Source: Steroidobacter agaridevorans (GTDB taxonomy: Bacteria; Pseudomonadota; Gammaproteobacteria; Steroidobacterales; Steroidobacteraceae). Taken from it: a stretch of 64,000 nucleotides of DNA. The DNA lies in assembly GCF_009932555.1 (NCBI RefSeq), contig NZ_BLJO01000008.1, forward strand, positions 434,070 through 498,069. The letters run 5' to 3'. Made by a program: the position numbers and the translations under genes. Under the pieces are notes generated by a model. It was not told the origin of the DNA, ran no database searches, and saw only the letters and a list, made by a program, of their open reading frames with translations. Shown piece after piece: positions 1-9,835 of the stretch (position 1 is the stretch's first letter; the number at the start of each line of letters is the position of its first letter).

Positions 1-654
1 CTGGTCAATCGCATCCTCACGCCGTACATGCAGGCGTTCGGACGTTTGCTCGCGGATGGCGCGGACTATGAACAGATCGATGTCGCCATGGAGGCATTCG
101 GCTGGCCGATGGGCCCCGCGTATCTCAACGATGTGGTCGGCATGGATACCGGCGTGCATGTGGCGGAGATCATTTGTGCCGGTTTCCCCGAGCGGTTGCG
201 CCGGACCTGGAAGGATCCCTTGCAACTCATGGTCGCGCACGGCCGGCTCGGTCAGAAAAATGGCCTCGGGTTTTATCGTTACGAAGTCAGCGCCAAGGGC
301 AAGCCGGTGAAGCATCCGGACCCGGTGGCCCGCGTGCTATTGCAGGACGTGCAAACCGACGGCCCGCGCTCGTTCAGCGACGCGGAAATCGTCGAGCGCA
401 TGATGTTGCCGCTGATTATCGAGTCGGCCTTGTGCCTGGAGGAGGGGGTCGTGGCCAGCGCCGCCGAACTGGATATGGCGTTACTGCTTGGCGTGGGTTT
501 ACCTTCGTACCTGGGAGGAGCGCTCAAGTACGCCGACTGGCTCGGCCTGGAACGGGTGATCGAGCTGTCGGAGCGTTACGCTGCCCTCGGGCCGCAATAT
601 CAAGCCACGCCCGCGATGCGCTCCATGGCGCGTGAACGACGGAAGTATTACTGA
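1..654 (+). CDS. 3-hydroxyacyl-CoA dehydrogenase/FadB-like protein, C-terminal part (5' end outside window)
   Basis: The reading frame is open from base 1 and ends in TGA at 652-654, so only the C-terminal ~217 residues are seen. They match the two C-terminal 3-hydroxyacyl-CoA dehydrogenase domains of FadB/FadJ alpha-subunits: 'NRILTPYMQAF', 'GWPMGPAYLNDVVGMDTG' and 'GRLGQKNGLGFYRYE' are typical of that fold. The role would be NAD-dependent oxidation of 3-hydroxyacyl-CoA, in full-length enzymes coupled to an N-terminal enoyl-CoA hydratase. An acyl-CoA dehydrogenase starts 7 bp downstream, which fits a beta-oxidation operon. Whether the hydratase half exists cannot be judged from this window. 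Confidence 0.88.
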   Translation: MVNRILTPYMQAFGRLLADGADYEQIDVAMEAFGWPMGPAYLNDVVGMDTGVHVAEIICAGFPERLRRTWKDPLQLMVAHGRLGQKNGLGFYRYEVSAKGKPVKHPDPVARVLLQDVQTDGPRSFSDAEIVERMMLPLIIESALCLEEGVVASAAELDMALLLGVGLPSYLGGALKYADWLGLERVIELSERYAALGPQYQATPAMRSMARERRKYY

Positions 655-661
655 GGCAATC

Positions 662-1804
662 ATGCTCGCTCGCACCATCTTTACTGCCGATCACGATGAG
701 TTCCGCAAGAATGTCCGGCGCTTCCTGGAAGAAGAATGCGTGCCGCACCACGCGCGCTGGGAGGAGCAGCAACATGTCGACCGGGATATCTGGCGGCGTG
801 CAGGCGAGCTGGGATTCCTATGCCTCACCGTTCCCGAGGAATATGGCGGCATGGGCGGCGACCGCCTGTACAGCACCGTGCTCATGGAGGAGCAGAGCTA
901 TGCCGGTGTGACGGGGCCCGGCTTCGCCGTGCACTCGGACATCGTCGCGAACTACATCCTGAATTTCGGCACCGAAGAACAGAAGCACGCCTGGCTGCCC
1001 AAGATGGCGAGCGGCGAGGCGGTCGGCGCCGTTGCGATGACCGAGCCCGGCACCGGTTCGGACTTGCAGGCGGTGAAGACTCGCGCCGAGCGCGATGGCG
1101 ACGATTACATCATCAACGGCAACAAGATCTTCATCACCAACGGCTATCTCGCCGACATCGTCGTGGTGGTGGCCAAGACCGGCAACTCGGGCTCGGGCTC
1201 CAAGGACATTTCCCTGATCCTGGTCGAGAATGGCCGGCCCGGCTTCACCAAGGCATCGCCCTTGAAGAAGGTGGGCATGAAGGCGCAGGACACGTGCGAG
1301 CTGTTCTTCGAGAATGTGCGCGTGCCACGCTCCAATCTGCTCGGCGGCGTGGAAGGGCAGGGCTTTCCGCAGCTGATGAAAGAGCTGGGATGGGAGCGGC
1401 TGATCATCGCCATTCTCTCGATCTCGGCCGCCGAGGCCGCGCTCAAATGGACGATCGATTACACCCGCACCCGCAAGGTGTTCGGTAAGTCGGTCGCCGA
1501 ATATCAGAACACGCGCTTCAAGCTGGCGGAGCTGAAAGCGAAGATCGCCGTCACGCAAGCGTTCGTCGATCGCTGTCTGGAACTGGTGCTGCAGAATCAG
1601 CTGAGTCCCGAGGCCGCGGCGACCGCGAAGCTCACGGCCTCCGAGCTCGTGTGTCACGTCGTCGATGAGTGCCTGCAGTTGCATGGCGGCTACGGCTACA
1701 TGCTGGAGTATCCAATCGCACGCGCCTTTATCGACAACCGCGCGAGCCGCATCTACGGCGGCACCAACGAGATCATGAAGGAACTGATCGCGAGGACGCT
1801 GTGA
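662..1804 (+). CDS. Acyl-CoA dehydrogenase, LCAD type
   Basis: A 380-residue flavoprotein that would carry out the first, FAD-dependent desaturation of beta-oxidation. Family signatures are 'AMTEPGTGSDLQAVKT' (FAD/substrate loop), the 'TRTRKVFGKSVAEYQNTRF' helix and a C-terminal 'RIYGGTNEIMKELIAR'. The usual YEGT glutamate is replaced (YGGT), while an 'ELGWERL' segment sits where LCAD and isovaleryl-CoA dehydrogenase carry their catalytic glutamate, so an LCAD-like active site is inferred. The ATG at 662 gives the canonical N-terminus; in-frame codons before it are not conserved-looking. Its stop overlaps the next gene's start (TGATG), implying translational coupling to the ligase. Confidence 0.9.
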   Translation: MLARTIFTADHDEFRKNVRRFLEEECVPHHARWEEQQHVDRDIWRRAGELGFLCLTVPEEYGGMGGDRLYSTVLMEEQSYAGVTGPGFAVHSDIVANYILNFGTEEQKHAWLPKMASGEAVGAVAMTEPGTGSDLQAVKTRAERDGDDYIINGNKIFITNGYLADIVVVVAKTGNSGSGSKDISLILVENGRPGFTKASPLKKVGMKAQDTCELFFENVRVPRSNLLGGVEGQGFPQLMKELGWERLIIAILSISAAEAALKWTIDYTRTRKVFGKSVAEYQNTRFKLAELKAKIAVTQAFVDRCLELVLQNQLSPEAAATAKLTASELVCHVVDECLQLHGGYGYMLEYPIARAFIDNRASRIYGGTNEIMKELIARTL

Positions 1805-3468
1805 TGTTGGAGCGTCTGGAACATTGGGCCCGCACCACGCCCGACCGCACCTACATGACGCAGCCGCTGCCGGACGGCGCTGTCGTCGAATACAGCTGGG
1901 CGCGCGTTTGGGACGAAGCCCGGCGCATGGCGGCGCATCTGCATTCGCTCGGATTGCCCGCCGGCAGCAGCATTGCGATCTATGGCAAGAACTGCGCGCA
2001 CTGGATCATGGCGGACCTGGCGATCTGGATGTCTGGCCATGTGAGTGTGCCGCTGTATCCGAGCGCGAGCTCACAAACCGCGGACTACGTGCTGCGTCAT
2101 TGCGACGCTCGCCTGATCTTCATCGGGCGAGTGGATGGCATGACGGATAGTTGGAACGACGTACAGCGCGTGCTGCCGGCCACGCTGCCGAAGATCGGCC
2201 TGCCGCTGTCTCCCGCGAGCGTCAGCCCGCGATGGGGCGATCTCATTGCCGCCCGCGAGCCGCTGGCCAAGGCAGTCGAGCGCGATGAGAACGCGCTGGC
2301 CACCATCATCTATACGTCCGGAACGACGGGCCACCCCAAGGGCGTGATGCACAGCTTCCATTCCTTGATCGCGCCGTGCCTGACCACGAAATCGTTGTGG
2401 GGCACGAGCACCGAGGATCGAATGCTGTCGTATCTGCCGCTCGCTCACATCGCCGAGCGCGTGGCGCTGGAAGTGCCGTCGCTGGTGTTCGGCTTCCAGG
2501 CGTTCTTCAATCTCGGCTTGGAAACATTCGCGCAGGATCTGAAGCGGGCGCGTCCGACCCGGTTCTTCTCGGTGCCGCGGTTGTGGACCAAGTTTTATCA
2601 AGCCGTGAACCAGCAGGTGCCGCCGGAGAAGCAGAAGCTGTTGTTTTCCGATCCGGTGCAAGGCCCGATCGTCAAAAAGAACATCCTGGCGGGTCTTGGC
2701 CTCGATGCCGCGACGCTGGGATTCACGGGCGCCGCGCCGCTGCCGGCGCAAATCCTCTCGTGGTACCGCGAGCTGGGGCTGGATCTGATCGAGGTCTATG
2801 GCATGACCGAGAATGCCGCGACTTCTCATGCGAGCCCTCGCGAGGATGTGCGTCCTGGCTATGTCGGCGTGCCTCTGCCGGGTGTCGAGTGTCGGCTCGG
2901 CGAGGACGGCGAAGTGCTGGTGAAAAGTCCCGGGCAGATGCTCGGTTACTACCGGGCCAGCGAAGATTCACAGCAATGTTTTACGTCCGACGGCTTCTTT
3001 CGCACTGGCGACCGCGGCGAACTGGATGAAGCGGGCCGGCTTCGTATCACGGGCCGCGTCAAGGAGCTGTTCAAGACGAGCAAGGGCAAGTACGTCGCGC
3101 CGGTGCCGATCGAGAATCGGTTGGGCGCGCATCCGTTCGTCGAAGCGATCTGCGTTACCGGTCACGGCGAGCCGCAGCCCTTCGCGTTGCTCATGGTGGC
3201 GGCGGACAAGTATCGCCAGGCGCAAGCGGACGCGGCTACTCACACGCAGCTCGATCGCGAGCTCGCGACATTGCTGGAGCAGGTCAATGGATCGCTCGAA
3301 GATCACGAACAGGTGGAGTACCTGGTGGTGGTCAAAGAGCCGTGGACCATCGAGAGCGGCTTGCTCACGCCGACGATGAAGATTCGTCGCAGTCAGATCG
3401 AGGACCGCTATCTCGCACGGGCCGCGCAGTGGCGCGACCTGGCGCAGCCGGTGATCTGGGAATCCTGA
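1804..3468 (+). CDS. AMP-forming long-chain acyl-CoA ligase
   Basis: A 554-residue ANL-superfamily enzyme that would activate a carboxylic acid to its CoA thioester via an acyl-adenylate. The P-loop 'YTSGTTGHPKGVMH', the 'EVYGMTENAATSH' motif, 'RTGDRGELDEAGRLRITGR' and the 'KELFKTSKGKYV' hinge are all intact. The length and long linker region resemble eukaryotic-type/FAA1-like long-chain ligases rather than FadD. The start ATG overlaps the stop of the upstream dehydrogenase by one base, the strongest argument for this start. The substrate cannot be read from sequence; the neighbours suggest a fatty or terpenoid/steroid-derived acid. Confidence 0.9.
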   Translation: MLERLEHWARTTPDRTYMTQPLPDGAVVEYSWARVWDEARRMAAHLHSLGLPAGSSIAIYGKNCAHWIMADLAIWMSGHVSVPLYPSASSQTADYVLRHCDARLIFIGRVDGMTDSWNDVQRVLPATLPKIGLPLSPASVSPRWGDLIAAREPLAKAVERDENALATIIYTSGTTGHPKGVMHSFHSLIAPCLTTKSLWGTSTEDRMLSYLPLAHIAERVALEVPSLVFGFQAFFNLGLETFAQDLKRARPTRFFSVPRLWTKFYQAVNQQVPPEKQKLLFSDPVQGPIVKKNILAGLGLDAATLGFTGAAPLPAQILSWYRELGLDLIEVYGMTENAATSHASPREDVRPGYVGVPLPGVECRLGEDGEVLVKSPGQMLGYYRASEDSQQCFTSDGFFRTGDRGELDEAGRLRITGRVKELFKTSKGKYVAPVPIENRLGAHPFVEAICVTGHGEPQPFALLMVAADKYRQAQADAATHTQLDRELATLLEQVNGSLEDHEQVEYLVVVKEPWTIESGLLTPTMKIRRSQIEDRYLARAAQWRDLAQPVIWES

Positions 3469-3491
3469 GCTCGACGACCGACCACGACGGC

Positions 3492-5603
3492 ATGTCACAT
3501 CCACTCGCTGCATTGTTCTCGCCGCGCTCCATTGCATTCGTGGGCGCGACCGAGCGCTCCGTCTGGACGCGCGCCGCATTCGCGAATCTGCGCACGCTCG
3601 GTTACGACGGAAAGATCTTCCTGGTCAATCGCAAGGGCGGCGAGGTGCTGGGACATCCGGCCGTGAGCACGATTCGTGAGATCGGCGAGCCGGTGGATGT
3701 CGCGCTGCTCATGGTGCCCTCGGAAACGCTGCTCGATACGTTGCCAGAGCTCAGTGCCGCGGGCATTCGCAATGCCATCATTCTGAGCGCCGGGTTTGCC
3801 GAGTCCGGCGCCGCCGGTCGTGAGCTGCAGGAACGACTGATGGCTCTCGCTCGTGAGCATGGCATCTCGTTGCTGGGGCCGAACTGTCTCGGGTTCGTGA
3901 ACTACACGAACAAGGCGCCGGTGTGGACAGTGAGCCTGCGGTCGCAACGAGCTCGCGACGCAAAGATCGCCATCGTCTCTCAAAGCGGCGCGCTGGCCGC
4001 GCAGATGTCCTATTTCGCGCAGTGGCAGGGCATCGGGCTCACTTATATGGTGTCCACCGGCAACGAAGCGGGCGTCGGTGTCGCGCAGGTCATCGATTAT
4101 CTGGTCGATGATCCGGCCACTCGTTCGATCGCGCTATTCCTGGAATCGGTGCGTGACGCTCCTGCCTTCGCGCGCGCTTGCTTGCGGGCGTCGCAAGCCG
4201 GCAAGCCCATCGTGGTGCTCAAGGTCGGCAGCAGCGAAGTCACCGTTCGCTCGGCGCAGGCACACACGGGATCGTTGGTCGGCGACGATCGTGTGTTCGA
4301 TGCGGTCTGTCGTCGCTTCGGGCTGGTGCGAGTGACATCGCTCGAAGATTTGATTCTCACCGCCGAGGTTCTGGCACGTTGGGGCAAGTTGCCCGAAGGC
4401 GGATTGGGATTGATCTCCTTGTCGGGCGGTTTGTGCGAGATCGCTGCGGATCGCGCGGCGGATGCAGGTGTGAGCCTGCCGTCCTTGTCGTCGGCAACGT
4501 CGGCGCGTCTCGCGGCCGCGCTGCCGAACTTTGGGACGCCCCACAATCCTTTGGATGTCACCGGCGGCGCGTTGCTCGATCCATCGTTGCTCGAAAAGTC
4601 CCTCGACGCCGTGGCCGCCGAGCCAGAGTTCGCTGCGGTCCTTGCTGTGTTGGATGTAGCGTCGGCGGCCGCTGATGACAGCAAGCTGTTGCGACAGCTG
4701 CTCGCGGGAGTGGCGGCGGCGCAGGCTCGTGCCGATCGTGCGACGTTGCTGATCAGTCACACCGTGCGGCCCTTCACAGAGTTGAGCGAAGAGATCATCG
4801 AAGCCACGGGCTGCAACTATCTTCCCTGTGGTTTGGAGCACGGTATCCGAGCGGTAGCGAGAGCCATCGAATGGTCGAAGCTCGCGCGTGAGGTACGGTC
4901 GTCGGCGAATAACAAGTGCGCGTTGCCGGGCCTCGACTCGCGTCCGGAGTCCGAGCGCCAGGTGCTTGAATATCTGCAGGCCCGTCGCGTTCCCGTCGTG
5001 CCGGCGAAGGTGGTCAACAGCGCGCAGGAGGCGGTCCACCATGCGAGTGCGCTTGGATCGCCTGTCGCGCTGAAGATCGTGTCTCCCGACATTCCCCACA
5101 AGACCGAAGTGGGCGGCGTGAAGCTCGATATCACCGGCGATGCCAACGTCGCGGCGGCGTACGAGCAAATCCTCGCGAGTGCGCGACGAGCGGTGCCTGA
5201 TGCACGCATCGAAGGCGTCTCTGTCGGGCCGATGCGGGAGGCCGGCGTTGAATTGTTCGTCGGCACGATGCGCGATCCGCAATGGGGACCGGTGATCACC
5301 GTGGGTCTCGGCGGCGTTTGGGTCGAAGCACTGCGCGATACGAGCTTGCGCTTGTTGCCGATCTCGCAAGCGGATGCGCTTGCGATGTTAGATGAGCTGC
5401 GAGGCAAAGCGCTGTTGGATGGCTTCCGCGGGACCCCGGCGGTCGACCGTCGCGCCGCGGCTGCCGTCATCGCTGCGGTTGGCGATGCGGCCCTGGCACT
5501 GGGGCCGCAGTTGGTGTCTTTGGAGATCAATCCGCTGCGCGCAAGCGGCGAGCGGATCGAGGCGCTGGATGGCTGGGCGGAATGGAGCGCGCCGAGCGCG
5601 TAA
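3492..5603 (+). CDS. NDP-forming acyl-CoA synthetase (CoA-binding plus ATP-grasp)
   Basis: A 703-residue fusion resembling ADP-forming acetyl-CoA synthetase/Pat-type architecture without the acetyltransferase domain. An N-terminal Rossmann CoA-binding domain starts at 'SPRSIAFVGATERS'. A succinyl-CoA-ligase-like middle contains 'SQSGALAAQ' and 'AQAHTGSLVGDD', the latter carrying the histidine that is phosphorylated in this family. A C-terminal ATP-grasp domain includes 'PVALKIVSPDIPHKTEVGGVKL'. It would interconvert an acyl-CoA with the free acid coupled to nucleotide phosphorylation. ATG 3492 lies 23 bp after the ligase gene. The stop codon lies in the loop of a strong hairpin shared with the convergent thiolase gene. 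Substrate unknown. Confidence 0.85.
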   Translation: MSHPLAALFSPRSIAFVGATERSVWTRAAFANLRTLGYDGKIFLVNRKGGEVLGHPAVSTIREIGEPVDVALLMVPSETLLDTLPELSAAGIRNAIILSAGFAESGAAGRELQERLMALAREHGISLLGPNCLGFVNYTNKAPVWTVSLRSQRARDAKIAIVSQSGALAAQMSYFAQWQGIGLTYMVSTGNEAGVGVAQVIDYLVDDPATRSIALFLESVRDAPAFARACLRASQAGKPIVVLKVGSSEVTVRSAQAHTGSLVGDDRVFDAVCRRFGLVRVTSLEDLILTAEVLARWGKLPEGGLGLISLSGGLCEIAADRAADAGVSLPSLSSATSARLAAALPNFGTPHNPLDVTGGALLDPSLLEKSLDAVAAEPEFAAVLAVLDVASAAADDSKLLRQLLAGVAAAQARADRATLLISHTVRPFTELSEEIIEATGCNYLPCGLEHGIRAVARAIEWSKLAREVRSSANNKCALPGLDSRPESERQVLEYLQARRVPVVPAKVVNSAQEAVHHASALGSPVALKIVSPDIPHKTEVGGVKLDITGDANVAAAYEQILASARRAVPDARIEGVSVGPMREAGVELFVGTMRDPQWGPVITVGLGGVWVEALRDTSLRLLPISQADALAMLDELRGKALLDGFRGTPAVDRRAAAAVIAAVGDAALALGPQLVSLEINPLRASGERIEALDGWAEWSAPSA

Positions 5604-5613
5604 CGCTCGGCGC
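5589..5613. terminator. Bidirectional hairpin between convergent genes
   Basis: A perfect 10-bp GC-rich inverted repeat (5589-5598 with 5604-5613) has a 5-base loop that holds the TAA stop of the upstream gene. It lies between the NDP-forming synthetase and the convergent thiolase (stop at 5627). There is no clear U-tract, so it may act as a bidirectional terminator or mRNA 3'-end stabiliser. Confidence 0.55.
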
Positions 5614-5626
5614 AACTCACGAGAGT

Positions 5627-6835
5627 TTAGAGTCTTTCGACGATCGTCACATTCGCCATGCCGCCGCCTTCGCACATGGTCTGCAGTCCGTAACGCTTGC
5701 CACGACGATGGAGCGCATGCACGAGCGTCGTCATAAGCTTTGTTCCCGAGCCGCCCAGCGGATGACCGAGCGCGATGGCGCCGCCATGCACGTTGAGGCG
5801 CTGCGGATCCGCGCCGGTGACTTTCAAGAACGCCAGCGGCACCGGCGCGAACGCCTCGTTGACCTCGAACAGATCGATGTCGTCGATGCTCATGCCGGCC
5901 CTCCGGATCGCGTTCTGAGTCGCGGGCAAGGGCGCTTCCAGCATGATGACGGGATCATGGCCCATCACGCTCATGTGATGGATGCGAGCGATCGGCGTCG
6001 CGCCCAGCTTCTTCAAGCCGCGCTCGCTGACGATCATGACGCCGGCGGCGCCGTCGCAGACCTGGCTCGCCGTTGCGGCGGTGACGCGCCCATCCTCGGC
6101 CAGCAGCTTCACGGCACGAATGCCCTCGATGCTGGCGTCGAAGCGAATGCCTTCGTCGATGGTGTGCAGATCGTCGGTCGCGGCAGGCGTCACGATCTCA
6201 CCGCTCGGCATGGTGACCGGAGCGCGACGGATCTGCACCGGCACGATCTCGTTGTCGAACGCCTTGGCCTGGGTCGCCGCGATCGCGAGCTGGTGGCTCT
6301 TCAGCGCGTACTCATCCAGCTGATCCTTCGACAGGTCGTATTTGCGCGCCATCATCTCCGCGCCCAGGAACTGGCTGAACTCGACGTTCGGATAGCGAGC
6401 CTGCATGCCCGGGCTGACATAAAACCCGAAGCCATGCTTCTGGGGCAGCGAGACCGACAGGCCCATCGGCACGCGCGACATGCTCTCGACGCCGGCAGCG
6501 ATCACCACGTCCATCGATCCGGATTGGACGGCCTGGGCGGCAAAATGAATCGCCTGTTGCGACGAGCCGCACTGACGATCCACCGAAGTGCCCGGCACGC
6601 TTTCGGGCAAGCACGACGACAACACGGCGTTGCGCGCCACGTTGAAGCCTTGCTCGCCGACCTGGCTGACGCAGCCCATGATCACGTCGTCGACGGCGTC
6701 GCTCGGCGCCTTGGCGCGAGCCACGAGGGCGTCGATCACCTGGGCGGCGAGGTCGGCGGGATGCCAGCCGGACAGGCGGCCTCCCTTGCGTCCGCCTGCG
6801 GTGCGAACGGCAGCAACAATGTAAGCTTCGGGCAT
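5627..6835 (-). CDS. Thiolase (acetyl-CoA acetyltransferase family)
   Basis: A 402-residue thiolase that would cleave 3-ketoacyl-CoA with CoA, the last beta-oxidation step, or condense two acyl-CoAs. The nucleophilic cysteine is in 'DRQCGSSQQAI', the catalytic histidine in 'NVHGGAIALGHPLGGSG' and the second cysteine in 'QTMCEGGGMANV'. The start ATG at 6835 has a GAGGA Shine-Dalgarno 4-5 bp upstream on the minus strand. It is divergent from the LuxR-type regulator at 7029 and convergent with the synthetase, so it is transcribed separately from the preceding operon but clearly belongs to the same catabolic theme. Degradative thiolase is favoured by context. Confidence 0.92.
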   Translation of the reverse strand: MPEAYIVAAVRTAGGRKGGRLSGWHPADLAAQVIDALVARAKAPSDAVDDVIMGCVSQVGEQGFNVARNAVLSSCLPESVPGTSVDRQCGSSQQAIHFAAQAVQSGSMDVVIAAGVESMSRVPMGLSVSLPQKHGFGFYVSPGMQARYPNVEFSQFLGAEMMARKYDLSKDQLDEYALKSHQLAIAATQAKAFDNEIVPVQIRRAPVTMPSGEIVTPAATDDLHTIDEGIRFDASIEGIRAVKLLAEDGRVTAATASQVCDGAAGVMIVSERGLKKLGATPIARIHHMSVMGHDPVIMLEAPLPATQNAIRRAGMSIDDIDLFEVNEAFAPVPLAFLKVTGADPQRLNVHGGAIALGHPLGGSGTKLMTTLVHALHRRGKRYGLQTMCEGGGMANVTIVERL

Positions 6836-7028
6836 GATCGATTCCTCGGGACGGTACGTTGGAGGGAGCGATCCCGTATTCTAGGCAGCGGCCGGCTCAA
6901 CACTTCGTCGGATCTGACGATTGCAGCCGCGGCCAAACCCGCTGAACTGGGCGGCGAGCGAATCAAACATAGTCGATTCATGAGGGGGTTGGGCGCCGGG
7001 CGCTGAGCCGGCGGCCGCGGGTCGATAG

Positions 7029-9749
7029 ATGTACGTGGGATTGCCAAAAAATCGTTCTGACTTCGTCTCGGGCGTGCGCAATCATTTGCTGCTGGCGAAG
7101 ACCACGCCGCCGACGCTGCCTGCTTCGCAGATTCTGCGCAAGGAATTGCAGGAACGCTTGTGCCGTGCCGGCGGCGAGAGCGTGGTGTTGATTCAAGCCC
7201 CGGCGGGCTTCGGCAAGACCACGTTGATGCTGCAAGTCATGGACGGCTTGCGCGCCCAGGGCGTCACCACCACCTGGCTGACCGTCGATGCGGCCGACAA
7301 CGATGTCGGGCGCTTTCTCGCCTTCCTCGACGCGTCGTTCGATAAGTTGCTGAGCGGCATCGCGCCCGGCACCGAGCCTGAGAACGATGTTGCCGCTGGT
7401 GTGATCGCGCTCGATTTGATGGAGCGCATTGCCTGCACGCCGGCCCCGTTCGTGCTTTTCGTCGATGATGCCGAGTCGTTACAGAACGCAGCGTCGCTCG
7501 CGGTGTTGCGACAGGTGATCGAGAACCTGCCCGAAGGCTGCCGTGTCGTGATCGGCTCGCGAACGATGTTGGACATCGGCGCTCCCCGGCTGCTCGCTCG
7601 CGGTCAATTGCTGGTGATCGACCCGATGCAGCTTCGATTCTCGGTCGCCGAGACTGGCGACTATCTGCGCGACAAGCGTGGATTGAATGTGCCCGGCGCC
7701 GATATCGCACGGCTGCAAGGCGCGACTGAAGGCTGGCCGGTTGCGTTGTGGCTGGCATCGCTCGCGCTCGAACGCAGTGAGCGCTCTGTCGAGTTGGTGT
7801 CGCACTTCTCCGGCTCGAACGCGTTGGTCGCGGACTATCTCGCCGAGGAGGTTCTCGCTCAGCAAAGCCAGAGCGTGCGTGAATTTCTCGTGCGCACCAG
7901 TGTGCTTCATCATTTCAACGCGCCGCTCTGCGACGCCGTGCGCGGTCAACGCGACAGTCGAGAAATTCTCGAATCGTTGCAACGCTCGAATCTGTTCGTG
8001 CAACGGATCAGCGAGGACGGCGAGTGGTTCCGCTATCACAGTCTGTTCGCAGGCTTCCTGCGCACTCAGCTGGAAAGGCAGTATCCGCAAGACATCCCCG
8101 ATCTGCATCGTGCCGCGTCTCGTTGGTACGACGCGCAGAATCGCCCGGTGCCGGCCGTCGAGCATGCGCTGGCGTCGGCCGATTTCGACTATGCGTTGCC
8201 GATGTTGGAACGCATCGCCGAGCAGTTGTTGGAAGGCGGGCGCATCCGGCTGCTGGCGCGCCTGCTGGACCTGGTGCCGCCACAGGAGCTGGCGAACTGG
8301 CCGCATTTGCGATTGATGCACGCCTGGTCGTTGTCCTTCACGAAGGGCGGTCAGGAAGCCATGCAGATGCTGAAGCGCATCGAAGAGCAAGGGCCGCTGC
8401 CTCCGCATCTGGAAGTGCATGCGCTCGCCTTGCGACCGATGTTGCTCACGATGCTCGATCGTTTCGACGAGGCGTACGACGCCGCTCAAGGCGCGCTCGA
8501 CCGGGTCACGGCGGAGCAGGTATTTCCCTTCAGCATCCTGCGCACGTCGCTCGCGAATCTGCACATGATCATGGGCAAGTACACGAACGCGCGCGAGCTG
8601 CTCGATCGCAGCCGAGGTCAGCAGGATGCGCCGGCCGGTCCGTTCATGACCATCTTCGCGCAGTGTGTGGAAGGCGCGATCGACCTGCTGCACGGCCGGC
8701 TCAGGCAGGCGACCGCGCGCTTCAAACATTCCTCCGCCGTCGGCTCGCGCAAGTTCCTCATCGATACGAACGGCAACGCCATGGCCGGCATCCTGCTCGC
8801 CGAAGTGCTTTACGAGCAGGACGAGCTGGCGGAGGCGGAGCGCTTGCTGAGCGTGTATGTGCCGCTGATGCAGGAACTGGGGATGACGGATCATCTCATC
8901 TGCGGCCATCGCAGCCTGGCACGCATTGCTCATCACGCCGGCGATCACGATCGCGCGCTGCTGGCGGTCACCGAGATGGAATGTTTCGGTCATCGCATGA
9001 GTCTGGCGCGCCTGGTTGCGAACGCGCAGCTGGAGCGGGCGCGACTGGCGTTGTGGCGCAATGATGTGAAGAGCGCGCGTGAAGCATTGCAAAGGGCTCG
9101 TGCGGCGGTGGATTGGACGCCAGTGATGTCCCGCGCGCTGTTTGGCAACGACATGGACACGTTGCTGGAAGGCCAGCTGCGCCTGATGATTCACAGCGGC
9201 GCGGCAGACGAAGCGGTCAATCAACTCAAACAGGAACTGGAGCGCGCCGAGAACGCCAAGCGCCATCGCCGCGCCCTGAAGCTTCGCATCCTGCTGGCGC
9301 TCGCGCTGGACAAGGCGGGTAACGCGAAGGCGTCGCTGCGCATGGCTCGCGACGCGCTCCGATTGGGTGCACGCGAACGGTTCGTGAGGATTTTCCTCGA
9401 CGAGGGCGAGCCGATGCAGCGGCTGTTGCAGCGGTTGTCGCTGGCCCAGCAGAACGAGCTCGACGAAACCGCGAACCTGGCCGAGTACCTGAAACGGCTC
9501 GCTGGCCTGCGCACCGAAAAGGTCGAAGCGCCGGCCCCGACGCCCGGGGCCACCGAGGCATTGACCCGCAAGGAGCTGGAAATTCTGCGGCTGCTGGCCG
9601 AGGGGTTGTCGAATCTGGCGATTGCCGGCCGCCTGTTCGTGTCGGAGACCACGGTGCGCACCCATTTGCGCAATATCAACGCCAAGTTCGGCGTACATAA
9701 CCGCACCCAGGCCATCGCCGTGGCCCGCAAGCTGAACCTCATCGCCTGA
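7029..9749 (+). CDS. MalT-like LuxR-family transcriptional regulator (LAL type)
   Basis: A 906-residue large ATP-binding regulator. Residues ~56-66 hold a Walker A ('APAGFGKTTL') and 'LFVDDAES' near residue 143 is the Walker B, giving a STAND/NB-ARC-type ATPase. The middle ~450 residues are helical TPR-like repeats. Residues ~844-906 form a LuxR HTH ('LTRKELEILRLLAEGLSN', 'VSETTVRTHLRNINAKFG'). Such proteins bind an inducer in the TPR region and activate catabolic or transport operons. It lies between the divergent thiolase and the TonB receptor/oxidoreductase genes, so it is probably their activator (inference). ATG 7029 has no strong Shine-Dalgarno, so a slightly later start is possible. 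Confidence 0.88.
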   Translation: MYVGLPKNRSDFVSGVRNHLLLAKTTPPTLPASQILRKELQERLCRAGGESVVLIQAPAGFGKTTLMLQVMDGLRAQGVTTTWLTVDAADNDVGRFLAFLDASFDKLLSGIAPGTEPENDVAAGVIALDLMERIACTPAPFVLFVDDAESLQNAASLAVLRQVIENLPEGCRVVIGSRTMLDIGAPRLLARGQLLVIDPMQLRFSVAETGDYLRDKRGLNVPGADIARLQGATEGWPVALWLASLALERSERSVELVSHFSGSNALVADYLAEEVLAQQSQSVREFLVRTSVLHHFNAPLCDAVRGQRDSREILESLQRSNLFVQRISEDGEWFRYHSLFAGFLRTQLERQYPQDIPDLHRAASRWYDAQNRPVPAVEHALASADFDYALPMLERIAEQLLEGGRIRLLARLLDLVPPQELANWPHLRLMHAWSLSFTKGGQEAMQMLKRIEEQGPLPPHLEVHALALRPMLLTMLDRFDEAYDAAQGALDRVTAEQVFPFSILRTSLANLHMIMGKYTNARELLDRSRGQQDAPAGPFMTIFAQCVEGAIDLLHGRLRQATARFKHSSAVGSRKFLIDTNGNAMAGILLAEVLYEQDELAEAERLLSVYVPLMQELGMTDHLICGHRSLARIAHHAGDHDRALLAVTEMECFGHRMSLARLVANAQLERARLALWRNDVKSAREALQRARAAVDWTPVMSRALFGNDMDTLLEGQLRLMIHSGAADEAVNQLKQELERAENAKRHRRALKLRILLALALDKAGNAKASLRMARDALRLGARERFVRIFLDEGEPMQRLLQRLSLAQQNELDETANLAEYLKRLAGLRTEKVEAPAPTPGATEALTRKELEILRLLAEGLSNLAIAGRLFVSETTVRTHLRNINAKFGVHNRTQAIAVARKLNLIA

Positions 9750-9835
9750 CACCCAGATCGTCAGTTCCGACGAGTCGGGCCGACCCGCCCCAGGCGCACT
9801 CTTCGCCCTGATCAATAAGAGGCGGGGGACAATCG

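Noticed and set aside
5582..7006. Long plus-strand open frame antisense to the thiolase
   Set aside because: Arg/His-rich translation typical of the shadow of a GC-rich gene; the minus-strand frame has intact thiolase motifs.
7479..9815. 778-codon minus-strand frame opposite the LuxR-type regulator
   Set aside because: No recognisable domains, and composition is that of a shadow frame; the plus-strand regulator has complete motifs.
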